From Micropterix aruncella (Eukaryota > Arthropoda > Insecta > Lepidoptera > Micropterigidae), in the NCBI GenBank assembly GCA_944548615.1, contig OX155957.1:5383376-5447375 (forward strand): DNA of 64,000 bases. The letters run 5' to 3'. Shown one piece after another: positions 32,068-43,500 of this stretch. Within the stretch, counting starts at the first letter, position 1, and each line of letters begins with the position of its first letter. The notes below the pieces were generated by a model that had not been told where the DNA came from, ran no database searches, and was given only the letters and a program-made list of their open reading frames with translations. Position numbers and translations under genes: made by a program.

Positions 32068-32751
32068 TATACCTGATTAAAACATAGTTTACTTGGATGT
32101 AAGCCTCCGTTTGGTATCTTCACTGTGATCATGCTCTATCGTATTAACACTTGTTCCAAAATTGTAACAATTGCATGAAGTATTTATTTCCTAAAAAATC
32201 ATTCAAAGTAGGTATGTAATGTTTTTGAAACAAAAAATATTATACTACTTACCTATACACTCGCAGTTTCGCGCTAACTTAGTGACCGCTAGACTGCGTT
32301 GCAAGGGTTGCATTTAGCCGGTAAGTAATTTAATTTTATTTTTCGGAAAACTTACAGCGTTTTAAACTTAATGCTAACACATATTATACAAATCTAAGGC
32401 CAATTAAAAGTTTTCACAATTAAACTAAATCTATTGTTACAGTGCAACGAGCTTTGAAAAAAAATGCAGGTTTAAATAAGGGGAAAGGGATAGGAAAGCC
32501 ACATTATGAGTTATGTAGATGTATTTAAGATATATGATGATATATAACATACATACATATATAGATACATACACGTGCACAAATAATAAATTAATGTAAA
32601 TAATACGACAAGGTAATAATAAAATGTAAAATTATAGTTAATATAAATACATAATATAAATCACAATATATTTATGATGTTAATATACATATGAACTTTT
32701 ATAGAAAATATTATACTGGCTAGAAAGCATTGTTATAGTGTAGTAAACAAT

Positions 32752-32805
32752 ACCACAGCCTGCGTACCTAACGGACGCAGGCTGTGGCACAGCCTGCGTA
32801 CCTAA
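32752..32805. repeat. Short hairpin plus direct repeat
   Basis: CACAGCCTGCGTACCTA occurs twice, with the complement ACGCAGGCTGTG between. 32070-33330 is otherwise without a supported gene. Confidence 0.7.
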
Positions 32806-33329
32806 GAAATACCAATTAAACCCTAAGGCTGTTTATCGTATTTCTAATTTGTTCGAAGAAAGTATTTGAAGATAAATTAAAAATATCCAAATATTGAAAA
32901 TTTAGGTTATATCATCAAAGTGCTCTATAAAAATACATATTTTGACCATAATTGGTATTGACTCTCGGTAGATAAAATAAGTCGTGAGCCCTTGTCTTAT
33001 TATTTGGGATTCGGTAGGAAATTCTGCCAACAGAATAGGGACTGTCTATTTTATCATTAATAATATTGTACAGAAAACGTATATCATATTAGAGGCGCCT
33101 ATCCTCGAGTGAGTCCATGTTATGACGGTTAAGTCTCTCTTAGTAACTTTCGGAGGTTTGAAACGATTTGAAATCAAGATGTCTCATGAAGTACTTCTGG
33201 AGTCTCTCAACTCTATTTTTATACACTGTATACTAATTTTGTATGTATGATACCTACTGCACACTCAATAGTTTGACGAATGGTTAACTTGTCGTGAAAT
33301 ACTCGTCTATCCGGAATAGAAAAAATACA

Positions 33330-33545
33330 TAAAAATAACTTGTGGAAGTGCCGTGCATTTTCGGGAGTTTGTTTCATCGGGATCAGCACCAGCGTCTGGC
33401 TAGCTACCCATCAGCGAAGCAGCCAGAGAAGATCAGGATTTCCACCGTGGCTGTTCAGCGCCCACCACACCCAAATTAAATACAGTCCACTGCCTGACGT
33501 TCAGGATATCGACCAGCTCTCGTTTGAGAGAAACTTATAGGATCA
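33330..33545 (+). repeat. Dispersed repeat, related to 57.5 kb
   Basis: Its 3' part (AAATACAGT..GCCTGACGTTCAGGATATC) is repeated in reverse at about 57527-57563. Element type unknown. Confidence 0.4.
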
Positions 33546-33554
33546 AAATAAGGT

Positions 33555-33953
33555 ATTATTGCAGTATAGGAACCTGTTCTACATTGTTGACTTTTTAACA
33601 TTACCCGACTATATTGACCACGCTGATTCCGAATCTGTAATAATCTTTATTCGGTGTTAATAAATAAGCGAGATACAAGCATTCATCGAAGCGTCAAACC
33701 CATACATCGGTAGGTTGTTGGTTTTTTTTTAAATGATACATAAACGCATATTTGGCGGTAGGTTAAATGTTTTAAAAACAATCTTAAAAACTAAGTTGAA
33801 AAACTTTTTTTTTTAATGTAAATTTGTTTTCTTTTTGTCTCGAAATTTTACGTGTCTGAAGCTTTTTTCTTTCACATTTAACATTACAATGATCGAATCT
33901 AGTAGTATTTCTTTATTTTTGATTTTTGAGAAAGGTTCCTATACTGCAATAAT
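33555..33953. mobile_element. MITE upstream of SMYD5
   Basis: Perfect 20-bp inverted ends (TTATTGCAGTATAGGAACCT) about 400 bp apart, non-coding interior. Ends 464 bp before the SMYD5 ATG. Confidence 0.7.
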
Positions 33954-34416
33954 TCCCAAAATAATTTTTATTCTTTTAAATATCCTTCGACCAAGATAAT
34001 ATTATTTGTAGTTCAAAACATATTTTACCGCGCCCGCTACAAATCTCACTGCCGTTTCTTGCTCTAGTGGCGATTGGTCCGTACCACAGTCCGTACGATT
34101 GGGGGACCAATTCGACGCTGGCGCCATCTATAAAAAGTTTTGCGCACATCCCCCTTTCGCATTGCATAGTTCGCTTGCCTCCTCCAGTGGCCTCCTGTTT
34201 GAAGGACGCCAAAAGAAGAAGAACCTAACCTCCAAAACAAACCGACGCAGCGACAACTGTCACTCGTTTTCGCGCGTCTGCTTTTCGCTTCCAGTGCTAA
34301 AATCGTCGCATTTCCGTTGTATCGATTATTTTTACTTCGTTCGATGTTTCTTGATTAGTATTGTCGTGTTTTCGCAGTAATATATTAATATTTCTGTTAG
34401 AAATCGGTTTTTCGCC

Positions 34417-34583
34417 ATGGCGGGTTTCGAAGTGAGAACGACGTACGGCGCGAAGGGAAAAGGCCTGTTCGCCACGAAGCATTTCAACGAAGGCGATACT
34501 ATCTTGGAGGAGACTCCCCTGATTTCGTGTCAGTTCACGTGGAACGAGACGTACAAATATCTGGCATGTGATTATTGCATGAG
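34417..34583 (+). CDS. Smyd5: SMYD5 exon 1
   Basis: Residues 1-55: [16 protein letters not shown], first SET segment, and the opening CDYC cysteines of the zinc cluster. Donor GTGAGA at phase 2. Confidence 0.94.
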
Positions 34584-37500
34584 GTGAGAAAGAAATTTTT
34601 CCACGAAATTTCATATTTTGGTGATGATCGTATAGATACAGAGCGCCCGCCAACGCCGCACACCACCGGGTACATACAGCCGACCCTGGAGCTGTTGCAG
34701 TATTGCATATCCTCTTTGGATTGTGTATTGCATACATGAGCTTGGATTCAGTAAGACCGGACCACGGATTTGGTTCGTATTTGTCCGCCCATATCTGTCC
34801 ATCTGTAGAGTAGTCCGGTGACAATAATAATTATTAATTGTGTCTGCGGCGGTCCGACGGTTCGCACATCAGATATGGACCGCTACGTCGTGTTGGAAAC
34901 ACCAAGAATATTGGTATTTTTTGAAAATGGTCAAATAGCGGTATTATTTGAAAGAGTGATTGTGACGATATACTTCTACTTCAGTTCTCTAAATTCTCTT
35001 CCTGATGCAAGATACTTCAACCTAGCATTAAGTCATTGTTGCACAGAAACAGCTTATCTCATAACTGTATCGCTTTTTGTGATGAGAGGTTTAACTAAAT
35101 TTAATAATACTCAAAGGTTTCGCAGTTCAATCGCAGGTATATGAAAATCTTTGTCATCTAAAATTCTGATCATTTTCATGTGACTAAATTCGTAGCGTTC
35201 TGATATAACCCATTCTATTCCATTTATCCAATTTTTTTTCATAGGAGCTCGACGTGGCGGCATGATGACGGTTTGCACTTGATGACACACTTCGAGGAAT
35301 TGTCTGTTTCGGTCGTCTGTTGAGAGACGGACTCTAGAATACACTAAAAAAATAAATCAAATGAACAAATTTTTATGTATAAAAACTTGTTCATATACCC
35401 CCCTCCCCAGATGATTAAGACCATTTTCAGGTTGAAGTCTGTCTGTGAGTCTATCTGTGTGTCTCTGTGTGTATTCCTCCGCGAAACCGCTCAAACGGCA
35501 TGCAGGCATCATTTGATCAATTTCAATTTCAATTTCAATTTATTTCTGCTCCAGTAGGTAGGCTTTCCTACACTTGGATGCGTCTTTGTCTCTAAAATTT
35601 TAAATAATGTAATTAATTAAAGAATATTAACTATCATTATATAGTTGTGGCAATATAAATTAATTTTAGTAAATTATAATTGGTTTGAAAACCATTGATA
35701 AATAGAAAATAATCTAATAATCAGAATTGCTGATCAAAAAAAGAGCTCAATATCTGTAGTCATAATTATCAAGGCAATAATATGATGGTCAAGAAAATAG
35801 ATGAGGGTATATTAAAAATATCTAAATTTAAGTTAATTGTCAAATCTAGCAATACAGCCGTCGTCGATAAAAATAAAAATAAAAATTACGTTCTTTGGCA
35901 AAGTTGATTATCATGAATTATCCGTTATTTTACATTAGGATGCTCTGGAATAAGAAATCAGCATTATCCAAATCTCTTAAGTCATATACAGGATTCTTGA
36001 CTAGGCCATTAAATAAGACTTTTTTAAATTGGTTCTCTCCAAGACTTCTGATATGTGTTGGGACCTTGTTATAATAACACAGGCTTTGATGAAGGAAACT
36101 GTTGCGCACTTTACTAAGCCTGTGCCGATTTAGATGTAGATCAAATTTATTTCTTGTATTGTGTTGATGGAAATCGCTATTCGCCGGGACATCCGATATG
36201 TGCTTACGAGCGAACATAATATTTTGTTGGATATAGCACGAGTACATCGTCATGATTCCCGACTTGATGAAAAACGGCTTACACGAAGTTCTTGGAGAAG
36301 CTCTGTAAAGACTGCGTAAAGCCCTTTTCTGAAGGATAAGAATCCTCTTCGAATTTGCTGCCATTCCCCAAAACATTAGACCATATGTCATCAAAGAATG
36401 AAAATAAGCAAAATATACAGATTTAGCAGCCTCAAAGCCGCATAAATTTCTAATCTTTTTTATTGCGTAAACAGCCCTACACAGCTTTTTACTAAGCTCT
36501 TCTAAGTGATCGGACCATTGCAATTTTTGGTCGATCTGCAAACCTAGAAATTTAGTAGAAGAGACATTTTCCAATTCGTCTGTTCCAAAGAATAAGGCTA
36601 TATTATTAGAGTCGGACGGCCGTAAAGAAAAACACACTGTTTTAGATTTTGAAACATTCAACGAGAGTTTATTAACTTGGAGCCAGACAGCAAGTCTATT
36701 TATCGTTTCATTAATCCTTATTTCAAGCTCGTCTCTATTTTTATCGCTAAAAAGAAGGGATGTGTCATCGGCGAATAGGATAATCTCATCATCCACTGAC
36801 CTAATGCAATCAGGGATGTCGTTTATATAAACAAGAAAAAGAAAGGGGCCAAGTATAGAGCCTTGAGGGACACCTTTGGAGATACTTTGTGGGGTACTTT
36901 TGCTACTTCCCACTTGCGTAATCTGGGTACGACCTTGTAAGTAGGACTGTATGAGCGCTAGTTCCCTATTCCTAATCCCGTAGTGTTCTAGTTTCTCTAG
37001 TAGAACTGAATGTTCTACACAATCAAAAGCCTTAGAGAGATCACAGAAAATGCCAACTGTTTTTTTGCTATTGTCAAGGCTTAGTAGTGTTTTCTTTATG
37101 AGATTAGCAATGGCATCTTGGGTTGAAAGATTTTTTTGGAAACCAAATTGCTTAATGCTGAGAATATTATTTTCTGAAAAGAAATTGGTCAATCTCGTGA
37201 GAATAATTTTTTCAAGAATCTTGCTAAAAACTGGCAAAAGCGATATAGGGCGATAATTAGTCATGTTGTCACAACATCCCTTTTTGTAAATGGGTATCAC
37301 TTTTGCCAGTTTCAATTCCGTGGGAAAGAATCCATATTCCAAACAATGATTAAAAATAACCGACAATTCGTCTGCGATGCTAGTGACAGAACTCTTAAGG
37401 ATTTTTGTGGAGATATTCCACAGATCAGTTGAATTTTTACATTTTATATCTTTGGCAACTTTGACTATTTCCTCGGAAGTGGTAGGAGAAAACCCTAATG

Positions 37501-40500
37501 ATATTGGGTTTCTATTGCAGTAGCTATAAAGTAAGCTTGAAGCTGTGCAGTGTGCTGTATTTAAATTACTTAAATTTCTAGGTACATTAACAAAATAATC
37601 ATTAAAGTGTTCTGCGACTGTTCCCGCATCGTCTATATGCTCACCATCTACTGTGAGATGCAATCCGTTATTTACTGGCATACTGCGGCCACATTCTTTC
37701 TTGATGATATTCCAGGCTGCCCTAATTTTGTTATTAGAATTATCAATACTATTTTTTAAGTATTTTTGCTTGGCAACCCAAACAATTTTTTTGTATGTTT
37801 TTTTATAGAATTTAATATAATCAAGGACAAAGCTGTCATTTGTTTCTTTTTGAATTTCATTTAAATGAAACATCCGCGCTCTGGATATCTTAATTCCCGG
37901 TGTTGCCCAATCGTTAAAACTTTTTGATTGCTTTCGAGTTGACTGCCTCATAGGAATTGAGCTATCGAGCGCTGACAGATACCATTTTAAAAAGTCATGG
38001 TATGCTCGGTGTGAGTTGTCTGTAGATACGACGAAATTATTTTTAATCAAGGCTGCCTGAAAGTCGTCAAGGCTCTTTTTTGTTACATTTCTATTATAAT
38101 AAGTGCGTACAGCATTTTTTTTAATATTGTGACACTTTAGAGTGATCATTTGTCCGCTATGATCTGACAGTCCGCAGTAAGCTGTGGTAACGGAAAAATC
38201 TTCTGAGTTAGTGAAAATATTATCAATACATTTACTACTGCTGGCTGTTGTCCTTGTTGGGAAATTGATGGTTTTGATCAGATCATAAGACAGACAAACA
38301 TCCATTAAAGCATCGCCCTGATTACATTTCTCAGCAAAGTTAGTATTAAAATCCCCACATAATATTATGGTAGAAGTACTGTCTAGTTTATCTAATGCTG
38401 ATTCTAAAATATTAATAAATGCTTGAAAATCTGCGTGCGGGCTTCTATAGAAGCAGAGAATGTAAGCTGAGAACTCAGGGAGTTGTACACAACTAATTTC
38501 TATTATCGTTTCAACAGACAGTTTGCAAATATCATCACGAACTTTAAATGATACACCTGATCTTACAAATATGGCAGATCCGCCCCTAATATGGTTGATT
38601 CTCGTAAAACAACTCGCTAATGTGAATCCAGATATAGTAATAGTATTTTGTTCATTTTCATTAAACCACGATTCACTAACACAAAATATGTTTGCCTTTC
38701 GGTTTTCCAGTTCCAGGCTAGCGTCCAGAGTTTTATTTCTTAAACCTTGCATATTTTGGTGTATCACTTTGAGGAAAGAAGCTTCAGAATCCGTTATCTT
38801 TTTCCTTGGGGCGTCGGTGGTCCTGGTCCGTTTTTTGGCGGCTGTTTGTTCATAATATCATTTAGGATTGCGTCTTTAATATTTGCTGTAAATTTTCTTT
38901 TTCCTCTTAAGTTAAGGTGCGACCCTCTCACAACATAGTCGATTTCCTCCAGACTATCTGCTAGTGGCACAAAAGTTACATCTTTGTTTGACAGCGCAAT
39001 TAAATTTATATTCGTATTAATGTCGTAAATATCGTAATTGTTACGATTATCGTCTAGTCTATAAGGGACGCTGCACATTACCATATTTGTATTTTTTGTC
39101 GAGTCGAACAATTTTTTGGGCATGGCATGAGTCATGCAAGAGTTGAAAAGACATGTCAATGATCATGGCAAGAGTTGAAAAGATTGTAGTTGAAAAGAGT
39201 CCACCAGAGTCATACTTCAATCTTGAAATATTGGAGTTAGAGACTTGAAATTCGGTACACTGATGTGTCGTTAGGCCGAAACCACATTGTGAAATACATT
39301 TTCTTTATTTATTTATTTATTAATATTTCACACACATTTAAATTACTAGATTAATAGGAATTAAATCTACCTTGCTGGAGTGATGCCTATACTAAGGTAG
39401 ACTTTTATGTATTCTTTTTTCCTTTTTTTTTTTAGTTGGTAAGTGTAACATAATGTAGCATTGCTTTGTGTGGTAGCTCTATAGTTACACAAATATTACA
39501 TATATTTAGCATATTTTAGTAACATAATATACATAATAATATTAAATACATATACATCCTCACATATATACATTTATACATATACATATCCTTATGTTTT
39601 ACATCTATACATATACATAAAAGTAGTAATTTTGTGGAATATCATTTTTTTGGAATATCAACATTTTATTGGAATATCTCTAATACAAGCAACACAAATA
39701 GTTTTTAAATTCCATCATATTTAAGAAAATACCACATTGGAACATAGTCATTTTATTACCACGGAAATACTACAAATATATTACATTTTTGATCATAATC
39801 ACTTGTTACAATCACTATCACATGGGGGGGGGGGGCTTTTCTGCTTGACTGGTAAGTCTTAGGGTGACACAACATTTTTTTTATTGTATTCTTTCATGAT
39901 TATGACGTAAAATAAAATTATTAAAATATTTAATTGGTTAGACTAACTGCGACGATTATGTTGTACAATTCCTTTATCTAACGTCAGCCCTTCTAAGTAA
40001 TACTCATTTTTAATTACCGCAGGCCTTTGGAGACGGCACAGCAAAACGTGAGGAGACTGTCAGCCAATCCCGCTCTAGAACTGCCCTATCCGGAATGCTG
40101 TGTTACAAAAGTGGACAATATAGTGTCCTGCGAAAGCTGCGGAACACCATATTGCTGCCAGCAGTGCAAAGACTACGCCCTAAATCTCTACCATCGAGTT
40201 ATTTGCCACGATAAGAACGATAAAAGTCATCCGCTGGAGCAGTTGATAGAAGCATGGAAGTGAGTATGCTGAATATCTTTAATGTCTCCCCTGATTTGAA
40301 ATTAATCCCATAATTGTTTTACTTTTAAATGTATCCGTCTTCTCCGTCGTTCCCTCATTACTGAGGATCGTGGCCACTAAACAACAGTTTGCCTACGAGG
40401 CTCCTCCACTTCGACCTGTCTTCTGCATGGCGGATCGCAGATTGTATTGACCCTTTTGTAACTTCTTTGATGAGGTCGTTCCATCGGCCGGTGATCTGCC

Positions 40501-43500
40501 TCTGCTTCTTCTTCCCTCCACTTGACCCCCGGAAAGCATTTTCTCCAGATTCTCTGGGTTTCTCCTGGCAACATGACCGAAGAACTGCAGGACCCTTCTC
40601 ATGCGGTGGAGAGTCTCACTTGGATGCCGAGTTCTTCCAGGACAGATTTGTTAGTGCGGCGTGCTGTCCATGGGATTCCTAGCATTTTACGCCAACACCA
40701 CATCTCCTGCTATTACAGAAAGTGGAGCTTTTCTGCGACTGGTCAGGCTGTATAAAAGTGAAGCCCTCCAAATGTTTTTGCCTTGGACTCGCCCGCATGG
40801 GCACAAAGTTTACATCCTATGACCCCAAATTGGTCTATAAGGGCTCTAATATCTCCCTTATAGACCCAAACAATCATTTCAAATTCCTCGGCAGAAAAAT
40901 CACCCATCAGGGAAAAGACGTCTCGGGCGATCATGTTATAGAGCATTTCAAAAGTTGCCTGGCGAAAATAGATGCCTTGCTAATTTCTGGCCCTCGTAAG
41001 GCCTGGATCTATGACAATTATCTAACGTCACATTTGTCATGGCCCTTTCTTATTTACGATTTTACCAAAACCCAACTGTCCCGTCTAGATGCACTGGTGA
41101 CAGCTAGTTTAAAATCCTGGCTGTCCTTAGCCAAACCAGCTGACCCCTCGACTCTCTTCAGGTCCAAACAAAATTTTGGGCTAGCGCTTAAACTGCCCTC
41201 TCTGCTCTACGCCAACTCCAGAATAACCAAAAATTCGATTCTGTGCAATTCCAAAGATCCGGCAATATCGAAGCACGTAATAAGTGGCTGTAGTGATTCA
41301 AATGAACTACAAGCCCGCGTAGACTTCCACAAAAGGTTCCTTACTGGAATCAGCCAGAATGGCACTGGTCTGGGGTATGGCAGTACAACCACGAGCGACG
41401 TGGACTTGAAGAAGTCTCTTTTGCGGGGAGATTACGACAGCAAGAGTATGGCTCATGCTATTGGCCTTCAATGCCAGAATGATTGGACAACAATTGGTGA
41501 CTTTTGCATTCCGCCTCCAATGCACTGGAAGGTAATGCTCTATGACTGGACGCCAGAGATGCTGAAATTTTATTTGAATGCCTTTCAGCATACACTTCCA
41601 GACCCCAGTAACCTCGCTCGTTGGAGCTTTGCCGAGGATAGTTCTTGTCCCCTCTGTAGCAATACCCCTTGCACAGCTAGACACATTCTAGCTGGCTGCA
41701 AGGTGGCCTTAGATCAAGGACGGTACACTTACCGCCATGACAAAGTTCTCGCTGTTATTCGCGAGGTAATTAGTCTCTCAGTGGCTCGTGCCAACAAGGG
41801 TTTGACAGTATCCTCCAAACCCCCAATACAGTTTGTGCGGGATGGCTCTAAAGGCAAAAAACATTTAACTACAAAACCTTTCTCAATAATCGAGAAAGCT
41901 ACAGATTGGATTCTGGAGGTTGATTCGGTCTCTAAGCAGTATAAATTCCCTGAAAGTCTCGGATGCACAGCCCTCCGTCCAGATATAACTCTTTACTCTC
42001 TATCTCGGAAGGTGGCTCTTATTGTAGAATTAACTGTTCCATGGGAATCAAATATCCCAAAAGACCACGAGTACAAATTAAATAAATACCATGATCTTGC
42101 AAATGCCGTAACCCGGAACGGCTTCACTGTTCACCTTCACGCGGTGGAAGTTGGCGCTCGTGGCCTGCCAGCTAAATCTCTATTTCACCTCTTTAAAGAT
42201 CTTGGCCTTTCCAGAAAAATAATCAACTCTTTCTTAGAAAAATTATCTAAAACTGCGATTTGCGCATCTCAAATTCTATGGCTTCGAAGGGGGAGTGAAT
42301 GGGTGGCAAGGTGAACGCTCACATGTGGCAAGACAGCTGTCCTAAACCTACCACAGCCGGTTCGTAAGTCCGGAATCCACTGCTCACCCCCCAGAAGTGT
42401 AAAAAAAATAGTATTATGATGGGCCCGACTCCGGTCGGTGAATTCCATGGCAGCTCCGTTTGTATTTATTTTATTGATTTTGGTGCGTATCCGAGCCTTC
42501 AGGGTCCATGTCTCCGATGCATAGAGAAAGATCGATAAAACCAGAGCTCGAACCAGCCTGACCTAAGTCCGCTGACTTATACCCCGATTCTTCCACAGCC
42601 TATGTATGTATCCATAGGTCTACGTAAATATGATCTTGTGTCCAAATATAAGGCACAGTTAAAATGGTTGCCAGCACGCCGAAGGAGAAATGTTCATATG
42701 CTTGTTCTCCTCTATCGTGTACTCTCCCGATCAGCACCATCCTATCTCCACAATGTTTTCGAACCTTTACGTTCCCACAGTCTCATACTTAGGTCAGCCT
42801 CTGACAATTTACTTAAAATTCCTTGGCATAATACTGGTTTTTCTTTCTGTGACGATGGTTTAAGACAGGAACGATCTCCCAGCAAATATGCAAATCTTAT
42901 GTACTACTTTTCTAAGAAGTAACCAGTTCCTCCCTTTCTCTCTCATTACAATTTAATCTCCTTGGGCATTGTTAGTTTTAAATATAGTAGTTTGCATTTT
43001 ATGCAGACGAACCCTTGATGCCCATACCCCAGGCCAATAAAAACATGGCTACGCAGGAACACCGATAAAACCCACCTTACAGAATGGAAAAAAAACGCAG
43101 GATGCAGGTAAACAAAGAACGCGGTTCCGGAAGCGTCTAAAAAACTTCCCGGCAACCCCACCAGATTAAAAAGGGACAAAATCCGTAAAGTCATAGGTAC
43201 TATGACAGGCCACTGTCCCCTAAACAAACGCCTGTTTACCATAGGTGTGGCAGACAGCCCTCTATGCAGAGGATGCATGGAGGAAGAAGAAACACCACAG
43301 CATGTGCTCATGGAATGCAGGAGAGTGGCAGAGCAACGGACAAAAATACTACAATCTCCAGCATCTGTCCCGGAGGCCTGTAGCAACCCAAACAGGCTGC
43401 TAACCTTCTGGAACAGCCTGGGTTGGCTGGAGTAACATAACATAAATAGAAACATGAGCCACGCACAACGGCCCAATCAAGAGGCCAAGTGTGGGAAAAA

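Larger units (their letters stand above)
35520..39159 (-). mobile_element. 5'-truncated Jockey/CR1-like LINE with intact ORF2
   Basis: Inserted into repeat family D; TGATCA flanks it at 35514-35519 and 39160-39165. 3' tail is a short (TTGAAA)n run at 35520-35540 on the minus strand. Contains the end of ORF1 and all of ORF2. About 3.6 kb, in SMYD5 intron 1, opposite orientation to the gene. Confidence 0.85.

Noticed and set aside
40389..40755. Plus-strand frames across the RTE/LINE boundary
   Set aside because: They read antisense to the RTE ORF and cross an insertion junction.
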